Source: Calliopum simillimum (Eukaryota; Arthropoda; Insecta; Diptera; Lauxaniidae). From it: DNA of 64,000 bases. Each line of letters begins with the position of its first letter. Position 1 is the stretch's first letter. Made by a program: the position numbers and the translations under genes. The stretch lies in assembly GCA_951812925.1 (NCBI GenBank), contig OX638372.1:72991407-73055406 (forward strand), given 5' to 3'. The notes under the pieces are model-generated. The model was not told where the DNA came from and made no database searches. It worked only from the letters and a program-made list of their open reading frames with translations. Shown one piece after another: positions 43,848 through 55,276 of the stretch.

Positions 43848-44660
43848 AAGCCAAAATAACAAAGTGTACGTTGTGAGAGTACGCTACAACAACTTTCCAC
43901 CAATTTTTAAGAAAATTAAGAGATTTTACAAATTAACTTCATATGTAAAAATGTAGATAGGGCTTTAGCTCTTTAAGGTAACAAAATGTTCAAAGAGTAA
44001 GATTATTTTATAAAATCCATTTGCCTAAAAATTTTATTTGAAGTTTTTGTAACTCTAAAGCTAGAGCTAGGTGGCAGCAGCCCTCGCTCCCCTTGCGTAA
44101 GCCCATGGCTATAAACTAAAATTTATAAAAAAACAATTCAGATTTTAAATTGGCACTAGTTTAGTGATCACCGAGATTGTACATAAAAAAATTTCACCCA
44201 CTGCTCCAAAAGGTTCGCCATCACTGATACAGTAGTATGTACATGGATATGTTCGTACAAACTTTTATACCAATAAAAATGTAATGTATGACTCACAAAA
44301 TGAAAATATGACGCATTCATCAGCAAAGTTTCAATCCATATATGGTAAAAAATATATTGCACTATCAAAGTAGAAAATTCCACATGATATGCAAAAAAAG
44401 TCTCCATTTATTTTTATGGAAGAAACGATACAAAATTATTATTTTAAAGTATGCCACTCATGCAAAAAAAGAAAACACAATTGGGCTGTGGTACATTTTC
44501 ATTACTCTTACACTCCGTAAATTTATTTTTTAAATTGCAATTGTTGTTCATTGAGAAACGGGTCAAACTGCAGGCTGTTATATGCACCTCTATTCAATAC
44601 TATTTTAATGACTTCTAGTCGAAACTTGGTGCATTAACTTCAAATTAATATTTCACTTAC

Positions 44661-44871
44661 AATCCTTTTTAATTCACCAACTAAATTTATCAACAATGTC
44701 TCACCCAACTCTAAAGTAATACTAAATTCGAAACAAATACAACACGTATTCGCAAAGTTATAATGGTCGCGATAAGAAGTTACGAGTTGTAAGCCAGTAC
44801 ACATCAAGACATTAAGCCGTTCAATCACGATCAGTTTTCTCAACAGTCATGTTTGTCCGTTGCTAATGCTT
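44661..44871 (-). other. sqh: Candidate sqh 5' untranslated exon
   Basis: Non-repetitive-looking sequence that, on the minus strand, ends at 'aaaaaggatt' followed by a good splice donor GTAAGT (44660-44655). It is the first such unit upstream of the leader acceptor at 39208. A frame runs through it but has no recognised product. The upstream side is cut by an inverted-repeat element starting at 44872. Assignment to sqh is inference from position and the donor; transcript data would settle it. 43850-44640 holds nothing else supported. Confidence 0.3.
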
Positions 44872-45623
44872 TGTTCACACCGAGTAATTAATCGATAATT
44901 AAATTGCCAACAAAATAGAAATGCATTTAATTACCTGTACACATTTTGTTACGATAATTAAATTATTTCAATTCAATTAAAAGTTGATTAAGCGTTTATT
45001 AAGTACAGAACAGAGATCAAGATCACCCTGTAATAAACATTTTTGAAAAATATGGCAGCATTTTTATCAAAATAAATGACAGTTGTCATTTGTTTTTTTT
45101 TTTTAATTTCAATTCATAAAGTTTACAATAATCCCGTGCTCTTGGGTCAGGCTTTCAAATGGTTTAAAAAACTGCATAAGAGGGCTATTGAAGAAAGGGA
45201 AATATCAAAAACAAAACAAATAATTGTTGTGATTACGTACTGAAGCCAAGATTCTTTGCAACGTAAATTATAGTTTTGCCACACCTATTTCTTCCGGCAG
45301 TTATAAAGATTTACAAGGATCCAGTTACTCAATCGAATGCAAGTCTAGCGCAATAAATTTACCTAACGACATTATATAGTGGAAGCAGCAATCGATATGA
45401 GATACATGCATATGTACTGGAAATTATGTTTTATCAGGCGTCTCAGAAACTATTGAGCACTGCCAAATCCAATGTATACATAGGTTAAACCATAAATAAA
45501 TTCATTGGCGGCTTATATCCAGGAAAATAAGACGAAAAAAGAGCTGCTGTGCGAAAAAATTCCAAGTGAATTTTTTTCACCGGAATTGTATTTATTTATG
45601 CATGGTTAACAATGTGTAAAAAG

Positions 45624-45895
45624 TACTCGTGACCTATAGCACAATCGCTTAAGCACCGCGTTCTCTTTCATTAGAAAACCGGAGTCACGGGTTCGAGTAC
45701 GGTTTTTGGCAAGATTTAACTAAAACTGATCTGATGAGGCTATATACATGTTTATATATGAAAATATATAAATATGTATGTGGAAGTAGCCGAAACATAT
45801 GTAATCAATTTTCATGTTAACACTTGCTTTCGTCTGTTGTTCAAAAATTGCATAAATGACTGTTTAATTAGTTCAATATAAAATTATCATACTTC
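45624..45895 (+). repeat. tRNA-derived SINE-like copy 1
   Basis: It begins TACTCGTGACC. The next about 75 bases look like a decayed tRNA gene: an A-box-like TAGCACAATCGCTTAAGC, then GGGTTCGAGTAC as a B box (consensus GGTTCGANTCC). A unique body follows (ending 'ttatcatacttc'). Length 272 bases, equal to copy 2. No poly(A) tail or target duplication is obvious. Confidence 0.55.
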
Positions 45896-46204
45896 AATTT
45901 AGAAAAAAGCGCGTTGGCACTTTCATTAGTACTATACAAGAAAAAAAAAAAAAAAAACAGTCAATAAACTAACTTCATAATTTATCTAGGGGAACCTGCC
46001 TATCTATCATTAAAATTCTCGTAATTTCGAGAGCCTGCATTGTATGTGGAAAACAAATCCGCCCTTGTAGGTTTTAATTGTAGCTAGCGTAGCATGTCTC
46101 AAAACCAGAGTGTGTTACCAACTAACAATTTGGCAATTTTTCACAACAGACGGCGCTAGTGAGCCTTATGATATATTCATAATGGCGATCGTGTTCAGAG
46201 AGTT

Positions 46205-46476
46205 TACTCGTGACCTATAGCACAATCGCTTAAGCACCGCGTTCTCTTTCATTAGAAAACCGGAGTCATGGGTTCGAGTACGGTTTCTGGCAAGATTTAA
46301 CTAAAACTGATCTGATGAGGTTATATACATGTTTATATATGAAAATATATAAATATGTATGTGGAAGTAGCCGAAACATATGTAATCAATTTTCATGTTA
46401 ACACTTGCTTTCGTCTGTTGTTCAAAAATTGCATAAATGACTGTTTAATTAGTTCAATATAAAATTATCATACTTC
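46205..46476 (+). repeat. tRNA-derived SINE-like copy 2
   Basis: Direct repeat of 45624-45895 with only about three substitutions over 272 bases (for example gtcaCggg to gtcaTggg in the B-box region). Same orientation, about 580 bases downstream. Either two recent SINE insertions or a local duplication of one copy. Confidence 0.55.
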
Positions 46477-46478
46477 CA

Positions 46479-46876
46479 TTGAAGTCCATTTTTTCCAATT
46501 TTGTAACACAGGAAATTTCCTATTTAAAGATGTAAAAAATGTTTTCGTGTAGCTTATAGTTTAGGATAACCTAATTTAAAAAGTTGTGCACAGTTGTTAC
46601 ATGTGAATGCTATGTATAAGTTCATATTAAAATATCTTACTTTTAAAATTCCGAATACTCTTTAACGAGGAGTCGTACAAAAAAAAAAAATTAAGAAACC
46701 GTTCAAAAGATAATTGGATTCTGTATACACCGTATTTAATTTTTTTTTTCCTGTGTTACAAAATTGTGGAGAAAATTTTTTCTGTAAAAGTTCGCGTTAG
46801 CGAGATATTTGCAAAAAACTGATTTTAGTGACCTTTGAGACTGAATAACATTTTATATGCACAATGGACTTCAATA
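46479..46876. repeat. Small inverted repeat (MITE-like)
   Basis: 'ttgaagtccattttttccaattttgtaacacagg' at the left is partly reversed at the right ('cctgtgttacaaaattgtggag' at about 46751 and 'aatggacttcaat' at about 46863). Non-coding. Confidence 0.5.
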
Positions 46877-48179
46877 GACTTTTTACACATTGTTAACCAT
46901 GCATAATTAAATATAATTCCGGTGAAAAAAATTCGCTTGGAATTTTTCCGCAGAAATATTCGTATTTTCCTGGGCTATTATTCAAATTTTCATTTCGCAA
47001 AATTTTTTCATTAAGAACTATAAATAATTTCAAATGTAAGCAAAGTACTGTCAATTTAATTAAATTTAAAATTGGTGTAAACAGCATAGAGTAGTTCTCT
47101 GTCGTAAAGAGTTTAAAGAAGAAGTGCAATAACTCAATTAAATAAGCTTGGTGTGAACATAAGGTTAGCCTTTTTAGAGCTAGATTTATAGCGTTTTCGT
47201 TCGAAAGGAAAGGCAAAAAAGTGGCATTCAGAAAGAGTGCAGGTAAAATGCAGAATTTTTTGAGAAACAAAACCGACATTAGGTTCCTATTGAGTAACGA
47301 AACGAATTTTGGCTTCGTTTATTTTATTTTTTTTTATTTATTTATTTATTTATTATTATTAATTCATATAAATCCTTATGCTAAAGATTACAAAGAACCT
47401 TATAATGACAGCATAAGTCACTTTAATACTTTACAATAGCATGTGGAATAAATAAATTTGATTTAACAATGTAAAACAACTAATTAAAAATAATTTAAAA
47501 CTTAATTAAATTTGACGTTAGAATTGATTGACTTAATTAAAGATTACAAAACTTAAATTGCAAAAGAATCACAACTGAATACAAAATAATAATATAAAAA
47601 ATGGGGGCCTACATAAAACAATACTACAAGTCAGGAAATTGCTATAAAGTTAATTTTTAAAAAAGTTCTTCTTCTTGTCGCGAAACGAAACGCAAATTTT
47701 ATTTGACATTGCAAACCGAAAATATTTTTAGTTCCTTTTTCAATAGTGCTGCCACGTTGAGATTTCGAGATGCAGATTACGTCAAACCATTTTCTCTATT
47801 TTAATAAGCCCAATTAACATTAGTTAAAGAAAGACTGCAATCTAAAAAGCATTCTATGTATTCTTTTATAATGAACTTTATAAATATTCTGTACAATCGT
47901 TAGAAAAATAGACTCAATAAAGTATTAAATTCATTTCAATGTGCATGAATTGTAAAAATTTTTTCTTTCAACTTAAACCAAACCAAAAATCGCTAAAGTA
48001 AATTTTAGCCAAAATAAAATTTTCTACAAATTTATGGTTCGGAACTGTCCAAGTGTGTGTTCCACCTTTTATAATGATTTTGAAACACTTCACATTTAAG
48101 TAATTAATGTTTTATTGAGACTTAATAATTAATTTTTTTATTGAACTTTTAGTCATATATTTGCAAAGATCGATTTCCA

Positions 48180-48310
48180 TATAAATCTATAAATACAGGG
48201 GATGTCCATAAACTCCGTGACGCTTCCTGGGGGAGGGGGCTAGAGCAAGCGTCACTTTTTGTAACAGGGGGGAGGGGGGTTCCAGCAAGCTTCACGGGAC
48301 AGCGTTCAAA
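48180..48310. repeat. G-rich repeat scrap, 'gatgtccataaactccgtgacgc'
   Basis: Contains 'cctgggggagggggctagagcaagcgtcac' and 'acaggggggaggggggttcc', two related units about 45 bases apart, unlike the AT-rich surroundings. Probably the end of a repeat. 47160-48180 contains a TTTA microsatellite near 47325 and no gene I can support. Confidence 0.35.
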
Positions 48311-48405
48311 ATAACCTTATTTTTTCAGAAGAAGAAAATTAAAAATTAAACTTAAGTTATTCAAAGGTATGAGAACATCTAATTTTCTTAATTTTTTACG
48401 ATTTG

Positions 48406-48620
48406 TGTTAAGAGATGATAATAGTATTTTGTACTAAAATAATTTGGCCCATATGGCATCACTTTTCGTATGACATTTTTAGACTTGCAATTTTTGTTCT
48501 TTTTTTATAATCTTCAGTTGTGATTCAATCATTGAGCGCGACGGTTAATAAATATTGTATAAACGAAAGGTTACGTCTTTTTGTTTAAAAGGGTAGTAGA
48601 AAAGACTACTAGTCTCAACA
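48406..48620 (+). repeat. BEL/Pao 5' LTR
   Basis: Starts TGTTAAGAGATGATAATAG and ends TAGTCTCAACA. 215 bases, 8 longer than the right LTR because of an indel around 48475-48490. Contains 'aataaat' near 48545, a possible processing signal. Confidence 0.92.
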
Positions 48621-48625
48621 TCTTA

Positions 48626-48643
48626 TGGTGACCCCGACGTGAT
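48626..48643 (+). other. Primer-binding site, tRNA-Trp
   Basis: TGGTGACCCCGACGTGAT lies five bases after the 5' LTR and is complementary to the 18 bases at the 3' end of animal tRNA-Trp including CCA. tRNA-Trp is the known primer of Rous sarcoma virus; its use by this BEL/Pao copy follows directly from the match. Confidence 0.88.
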
Positions 48644-48955
48644 CGTCGAATTAATACAAATTATTTCGCGTTTAACTTCTAATTCGCAATTATATTTCGC
48701 GTTGTGTGTTAACTCAAACTACATTAAATTTCGGGCATTTACTGCATTTGCTAGTTTGATTAACAACAACTCTCGTGGTGCATACTTACATAGTGTATGT
48801 ATGTACAAAGCTCTGGCGCGCATCGCATGATCCGTTGGACCATCAACAAACAATCGTATATATATATGCTCACAGCAGCATAATTCTTCGTATAAAAACA
48901 ACATATGATACATATGTACACATTCACCCTTATTATGAATAAGAAGCGAAAATAA

Positions 48956-48986
48956 TTTTCGCCCCAATTTTAAGTTGGGGCGAAAA
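48956..48986. other. Perfect 12-bp hairpin
   Basis: TTTTCGCCCCAA, a 7-base loop ttttaag, then TTGGGGCGAAAA: a perfect stem in the BEL leader next to the Harbinger left end. It may be a leader RNA structure of the LTR element or part of the Harbinger end; the sequence does not decide. Confidence 0.45.
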
Positions 48987-49697
48987 AAAAAACGCTAGTA
49001 TAGAATTCGCCTTAATAATTTTTCACTTCGAAAAACAGCTGAGTGTTTGTTGCAGTGCGCTTATTGAAATTTCTAAGATGAAAAATGTTTAGAATTGGCA
49101 TCCGTATGTTCCTGGAGGATGAAGAGCAAAACAAATTCAAAGAAAAAGCTCTTCGGCGTAGTCTACGTGATGCTTCCAATCCTTTGGAATTGCCTCATTC
49201 AGTGTATGTGTAATTGACATATATAAAGTTTGTGTTTATAATTGTGCTCCATATTTTTAGATTTACACAGCATTACAGAATAAGTAAGCCTGTATTTAAA
49301 TACTTGCTGGAAGTGCTAACACAGTCACTACCAGCAGGCAAGAAAGCGTTTGCTGTGCCACCAGTAATAAAACTGGCAGCGTGCTTGCGTTTTCTTGCCG
49401 AAGGAGGATACCAAAAAGGCATTGGCAGAGATAAAGAAATTGGTTTGGCTCAATGCACTTTCAGTATCGTTTTGTCAGAAGTATTAGCAGTTTTAGAGCG
49501 AAAATTGTGTCCAATCTGGATAACTTGGCCGTCTCAACAGGAAGAAATCGACATTGCACAAAATTTTTATCGTGATTTCAAAATACCTGGAGTAATAGGA
49601 TGTGTCGATGGCACACACGTTGCCATAATTCCGCCAACTTCAAACAGACACCTGTATTACAATAGGAAAGGAAATTATAGTCTGAATGTCATGATAT

Positions 49698-52127
49698 CCC
49701 TTTCAGACCTGAAGTACACAATTGTGCGGGTAGAAAAAATATTAAAATTACATTTCGCATCCTAACGTGCTAAGACCTGAAAGCAATGATTGTGTGGTTT
49801 ATTTCTAACGGTTCTTTAAAATTGCCGTTTTGTTTCACAGCTCAATTTTGTCAGTTTTTACATAGTTTTGAAGTGTTCAGTCGTGTTAATAAAAATGCAG
49901 AAAGGTAAATCGAAGAAAATAATTTTTATTCCTATTGTTTTGTGCTTTTTTTGTAAAAATATTTCTTGCAAAATGTTAAAGTAACTTTTAAGAAACAAAA
50001 ATTTAAATAATAACGATTGCAATAAGTGTTTTGAGCAACTTCTTTTCGCAACCGCACAATTGTGCGTTCCAGGCTTTTAGCTTGAATTTTTTTTTATCCG
50101 CACAATCGTGTCATTTCAGGATATTTTGATTTGAATCGTGAAGAAGATCAACGACAAGTTCTTCAAATATTGGAGCAATCCGATGGCGACTTCAGTGATG
50201 ATGATTCAATTGAAGATCATCTCTGGAATCCCCCAGAGAGGCAAGATAGCAGTTCATCCGGATCAGATTCTAATGATACTGCTTCGGATTCTGTGAACTG
50301 CGATCAAGCTATTCAAAATGCAACTGGAGTTCAAGAAAATGCGAATGGTTCCACTCGGGATGATGTCTGGAAGAGTATGAGTTTTGAGTTTTTCGACTCC
50401 ACCGCAACAACCTAGCCGTCGGGGCAACATTTTAGTTGGCACACCGATGGAATATTTTCGAAAGTATTTTCCAGAAGAACATTTTCAAAATGCAGGATTT
50501 TTTACAAACGTGTACTACTTGTCTCAGCATGGAGGTGTCCTTAATGCAACTACTGCTGATATAAAAAGACTCTATGGAATACATATGCTGATGGGTTGCC
50601 TTGCTTATCCTAGAGTCCGTATGTATTGGTCGGACGACTTTGGGTTAGCGCAAATAAAAAATTCGATGACTCGAGACAAATTTTTCATATTAAGGAACAA
50701 CCTCCATTTTGTTGATACTACGAAAGATCCTCAAACAAATAAATTGTTTAAGATTCAACCGGTTATTGACTGCGTAAGGTCTCGATGTTAAGAACTAGCA
50801 ACAGAAGTTACGGAGCACTCAATTGATGAGCAAATGATTCCATTTACAGGAAGGGCGCCAATGAGACAATATGTCAAGAACAAACCAAGACCTGTTGGTT
50901 TAAAAAATCTTTTAGTTGCCACTTCCAATGGCCTCGTAGTCGACTTTGAAATATTTCAAGGAGCAGGAACCTTCCCAGATACAGGTTTAGGAGTTGGGCC
51001 GTCTGTGGTGATAAGACTAACGAAGCACTTGCCAAAAGGAAGCTTTTTATATTTTGATCGGTACTTTACTACGATTTCCCTATTGGAAAAGCTTTTAGAA
51101 CTCAGATACAGGGCAACAGGGACCATAATGTTAAACCGATTACCTGTAAAAAGGATGCATTTTCCATTAGATCGAAATATGAAAAGAGGAGACATAAGTC
51201 AGTTTGTTAAAGGAGATGTAGTTGCAGTAAAATGGCGCGATACCAAGTGCGTTACATTGGCCTCTACGGAATGTGGAAAAGACCCAATTGGAGTGGTTAA
51301 AAGGTGGTGCAAAAAAGAGCGCAAACACATTTCTGTTTCTTGCCCTCAAATAGTAAAACGTTATAATGCTAAGATGGGTGGAGTCGACTCAGCTGATCAA
51401 TCAATGGAATACTATCGATCTTTTATAAAAACAAAAAAATGGACTGTAAAAGCGACTTTTCATTTGATTGACATGGCTATATGCAATGCGTGGAGAGAGT
51501 ACAGAGCTGATGCACTACAGGCAGGCATACTCAACAAGAACATTATGGATTTATTTAACTTCAAGTCCGAACTTGGTCACGTATTAGTTAAATTTACAGA
51601 AAGACCTGCAAATCCTTCTGTTGAGTGCCCTTCGACATCAACAGTTGAGCCAGCTGCAAAAAGATATGGGCCAGTGGATCCTCCCGTTGACATACGAACC
51701 GATCGGTATGATCACTGGCCAGAAGCGTTGGACATGACAACACCACGGATGTGCCGCATCAAAGAGTGTTCCAGTAGAACTAGAATCAAATGTTCCAAGT
51801 GCGATGTATTCCTTTGCCTAACTAAAAATAAAAATTGTTTCCGAGAATACCATTAAAAAAAATGATTGTTTAAAATCAATATATATATATGAAAATTAAA
51901 TAAAACAAACAATTTATTAATAAAGTCATTCGTTCTAAAAACTTTACATGCCCTGCGTTTCATTTGGTATTAAAACCTGTATTACACAATTGTGCGGGTC
52001 CTTTTTCTGAGAATCCTGTTGCCGAAATTTTTTTATTTTATTTTTTTCGAATTCAGGGTATCAAAATTAGCAATAGTACGAAATTACGTTAAGATCAGAA
52101 AACTTTAATTTTTCAGGTCTGAAAGGG
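49698..52127 (+). mobile_element. piggyBac-type transposon, 2.43 kb
   Basis: CCCTTTCAGACCTGAA (49698-49713) and TTCAGGTCTGAAAGGG (52112-52127) are exact 16-base terminal repeats with the CCC start typical of piggyBac. Subterminal CACAATTGTGCG palindromes occur at about 49719, 50053 and 51986. The expected TTAA target duplication is absent: the flanks are ATAT and CTAG. It sits at the exon 2/intron 2 junction of the Harbinger transposase. Confidence 0.85.
49895..51856 (+). pseudogene. piggyBac transposase, spliced, frameshift and stop
   Basis: Exon 1 is ATG CAG AAA G (49895-49904). The intron (49905-50119, gtaaat...ttcag) leads to exon 2, which begins GYFDLNREEDQ and has an acidic serine-rich N terminus. 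After a frameshift near 50385 the domain continues TPMEYFRKYFPEEHF. At 50789-50791 a TAA interrupts (VRSRC, stop, ELATEV), then HSIDEQMIPFTGRAPMRQY (catalytic DE block), FDRYFTTISLLEKL and MGGVDSADQSMEYYRS (paired-Asp block) follow in the same frame. The C terminus has the cysteine-rich finger (CRIKECSS, CSKCDVFLC, CFREYH). All catalytic blocks are present, so it is recently inactivated. Confidence 0.9.
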
Positions 52128-52913
52128 CTAGTATGTTCTGTAATTTTATTTAATTTTTTTATGTAACTATATATTTGTCCAAGGTGTGCAACAATAAGTT
52201 GCGGGTTCGCTACGTTGATGCCACACATCCAGGCGCATGCCACGACGCGAGTGTATGGAATACAAGCCGCTGCAGGGAAAAGATGAAGAATGAATATTCC
52301 GTGGCTGCCCGAAATGCGTGGCTACTTGGTGATGCCGGATAACCTTTAGAGCCTTGGATAATGACCCCATACAGAAGTCCCCAACCTGAGTCTCAGGAAG
52401 TGAAGTTCAATGATACCCATTCAAAATGCCGCAATGTCATTGAAAGGACAAATGGTGTAGTCAAAAACAGATGGCGGTGCTTGTTGGCCACGAGACAACT
52501 ACACTACAATCCAAAAAGAGCAGTCAAAATTGTGAATGTATGTTGTGCTCTTCATAACATTTGTATAGCATACAAATGTGACTTTGATGGGCCGCCAACC
52601 TTACCTACAGAGATAAGCGAAGAAATGATTGATGAGAACAATGAACCAAGAGATCATAGTAGGTTTTTGGCAATTGCTCAGCGAAGTCGTGCAAATATTA
52701 GCGCTACACTGTAACATTTCCATGAACCAAAAATCCCCTATGAAATAAAAAAACAAATAAAATATATGTATTTGGTTCCATTTATTTAATCACAGATTTC
52801 ACGAGATCATTCTTATTCAATAAAAAAAAAAAAATAAATTAAAACTAAAAACACACTAATTCATAACAAAAAAATATAAACAAAAATTATTCAGTCATTT
52901 ACAAATTAAAAAA

Positions 52914-53736
52914 TTAACGGGTTATACCCAGTTTAAGCTCTTCCAGCTCGATTTGCCGTTTGCTTATTTCTATTTTTTTTTCTATTTTATACTTCGTCAT
53001 TTCCTCGATAATTAAATTATGTCGCTTTTTTTTCTCATTGGCTTTTTCAAGAGCACGGTAGATGCGTTTGGTATTGGCCACTATCTCTGCGTTCTGCGCT
53101 TTGCTGCATGCCGCGGCATCAGAAATGGTGGCGCACAAGGCATTTTGATTTTCTAACTCTTTTTCCAGAACTGCATCTCTTGACATTTTGGCGCGTTTTG
53201 AACATGGTGTTGGTTGGTTGGTGGTTCAGGTGTAGATGATGGCGCACTTGAAAAATCATTTGAAATTTCTGACAAATCCACTGTCTTGTTTGTTTGATTG
53301 CCAATGCCAAATGGAGTCTCACCATCCACACCTTCCACTGCCTCCTTGGCACCAACTATTTAGTTGGAAAATGGTTTCTTCCGATGGCGTTAAAGGCTGC
53401 TGTCTGTTTTGGCCACCACCTGTACCTCTGCTGTGCAAAAGATTTTGGGCTGCCTTTTTGCGTACATAGCGCTTTTGGTCGCACTAAACCTAAATATATA
53501 ATTAGCAGCATTATAACTAAAAATTGCTTTTCATAATTTTGATTTATTCGTACCTTTTTCCACTCAAATATACTTTTTGTCGGCGGTCCAGCAGTATTTA
53601 GCTCAACATGGAGCTGGCTCCAAAACGCTGCCACTTTGTATTTATTTTGCCGCACAAAGCCGCAGGCAATTTCTTTATTAGCGGTCATTTTGTCCAAAAG
53701 GATCTCCGATTGAACTTTATTTATGTTTTTTGACAT
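52914..53736 (-). pseudogene. Harbinger Myb/SANT-like DNA-binding protein
   Basis: Minus strand. Exon 1 (53736-53554, 61 codons, phase 0) encodes KVQSEILLDKMTANKEIACG ... AFWSQLHVELNTAGPP ... FEWKK, a trihelix with three aromatic positions. The intron runs gtacga...ttaggtttag. Exon 2 from 53483 continues RKKAAQNLLHSRGTGGGQ, the basic then T-G-G-G block typical of Harbinger Myb-like partners. A one-base shift near 53190-53215 separates it from the C-terminal part (52914-53186), a coiled-coil-like charged region (EKELENQNALC ... RQIELEELKL). The partner protein helps the transposase reach the nucleus and bind ends. The alternative acceptor six bases earlier would read into a stop. Confidence 0.75.
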
Positions 53737-53993
53737 GAAATATTTATAAAACTACATTTTCACTCTTAATTCTTTATTATAACAATACTTACATTTTTAG
53801 TGTTTTCTGTTCCGCATACAAGTTACGAGCGAGTAAAAACTGGCGAAAAACGAAAAATTCCCGCCAAAAAAATTTCTTCATAATAACCGAAAATTTTCGA
53901 ACATGTCATATGGTTGGTTGTTCGTAATAGATGCAAAGCGAAAATCGAATTATTTTAAGGCGAAAATTTAATTCGTCAAGTGCCTATCGTAAA

Positions 53994-55276
53994 ATGTCTG
54001 CAGCTGATGATAGCGAAATTATTGCGTTTTTAAACGCAAGCGGGACAATTTATTAAGAAATTTGCAAAAAATAAATTCCAAAATAGATGAAGGGCAATAC
54101 AATAATGCAGATGAAGCTGAGATTGGTGTGAGGTTAGGCTTGCTGGAGAATTTGCATCAAGAATTTGCAACGACACAACTAAGGCTGGAAGAAGTCGACG
54201 TCGAAGAAATTGACAGCGATCTACCAGAGAATTTTTTGTCACTATTTATGAATGTAAAATCATCATTTACGCGTGCCTTAAGTGCATCAGCCACCAATTC
54301 AGGAAATTTACGTTCATCAACTATGCGTCAAGATCACGTGGACGATACGCGAACAACAGTTTTATTGGCACCGGCCAAACCGCGCCTTCCTGCATTAAAG
54401 ATTCCTACGTTTACGGGTGATTGCACGGAATGGCCAAATTTTCACTCCATGTTTCAGACCATCATTGGCTCTGATAATGATCTCGCAAGCATAGAAAAGT
54501 TTCAGCACTTGCGGTCTGCTCTTTCTGGTACGGCTTTGGACGCGATTAAATCGTTGGAGATTACGGAACAAAACTACACCACAGCTCTTGAAATTTTGAA
54601 AAAAAGGTTTAATAATAAACAAATTGTATTTCAGGCACACATAAGGGCAATTGTTGGGTTGGGTGTACTAGGAGCTGAATCTGCAACTCAACTTCGGCAG
54701 TTAAGTGACAAGGTTATCTCGCATATACGGGCGCTATTGACTATGGGCAATATGGAGCAAATTGGTAGCTGTTTACTCATTCACATCATTTGTCAAAAAC
54801 TGGATGCAGCATCGAATTCAAAATGGGAAGAAAGTGCTCCCGTAGATCAATTGCCATCGTCGGATTCAATGGTAAGCTTTTTGGAAAAACGCTGTCAAAT
54901 GTTGGAAAGCATTCAAAGTGCAGGTGTACATACGGTGAGCAAAAATTCTTCTTTTACTAGCCGCAGAGGTAAAGCTCTATTAGTTTTAAATACACATAGT
55001 TGTTTTTATTGCGCTTCGTCTCAGCATGCCATAACAAAATGTTTAGGATTCCTCAACCTGTCCCAAGAGCAAAGGCTGAATCAGGCTAAGCATTTAAAAC
55101 TTTGCGCAAATTGCCTTAGGAAAGGCCATTTCATTAAAAACTGTAAATCGGGTCAGTGTCGGAAGTGTGCGGGAAAGCACCATACACTCCTTCATTTTAA
55201 TAGCGCTTCTTCTATCGAACCAGCGATCACCTACGCAGCTATCACAAGTGGTCAACACATCTTCGTTTGCAATTGA
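53994..55276 (+). pseudogene. gag: BEL/Pao gag
   Basis: The likely start is ATG 53994 (MSAADDSEIIAFLNASG); a frameshift near 54045 moves to the long frame 54062-55276. That frame contains LPALKIPTFTGDCTEWPNF, the start of the DUF1759-type gag domain of Pao elements, then CFYCASSQHAITKC, CANCLRKGHFIKNC (CCHC knuckle) and CRKCAGKHHTLLH. Gag would form particles and bind element RNA. Near 55250 the frame is lost again and protease continues in another frame, which may be damage rather than programmed shifting. Confidence 0.85.

Larger units (their letters stand above)
44872..47158. mobile_element. 2.29-kb inverted-repeat element, 'tgttcacacc' ends
   Basis: TGTTCACACCgAG (44872) is matched by CTtGGTGTGAACA (ending 47158). 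Further pairing: 'gtgaatttttttcaccggaatt..gcatggttaacaatgtgtaaaaagt' (about 45565-45625) is reversed at about 46880-46945. The region between the inner arms holds two SINE-like copies and a smaller inverted repeat (46479-46876). No convincing target duplication was found. The minus-strand frame 46893-47279 lies across an arm and shows no domain. Confidence 0.6.
49085..52714 (+). pseudogene. Harbinger transposase (HARBI1-like), 3 exons, piggyBac in intron 2
   Basis: Exon 1 49085-49203 (MFRIGIRMFLEDEEQ...), intron 49204-49260 (gtatgt...tttttag), exon 2 49261-49696, exon 3 52184-52714. Exon 2 reads FTQHYRISKPVFKYLLEVL, then GVIGCVDGTHVAIIPP (first catalytic Asp) and NRKGNYSLNVMI. Exon 3 continues VCNNKLRVRYVDATHPGACHD (second Asp) and later NVIERTNGVVKNRWR (Glu), followed by CCALHNICIAYK. 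This is the DDE order of PIF/Harbinger nucleases. One in-frame TAA at 52340-52342 interrupts GDAG|PLEPW (a Tyr is expected), and the piggyBac sits exactly at the exon 2/intron 2 boundary, removing the donor from the exon. Otherwise little decayed. Confidence 0.88.
49006..53968. mobile_element. Two-gene PIF/Harbinger transposon
   Basis: Carries a spliced HARBI1-type transposase (plus strand, 49085-52714) and a convergent Myb/SANT-like protein (minus strand, 52914-53736), the standard gene pair of animal Harbingers. The ends are approximate: 'ttcgccttaataatt' at 49006 pairs with 'aattattttaaggcgaa' ending near 53965. A clean 3-base target duplication could not be fixed. It inserted in the BEL/Pao leader just before gag and later received a piggyBac. 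Confidence 0.8.
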
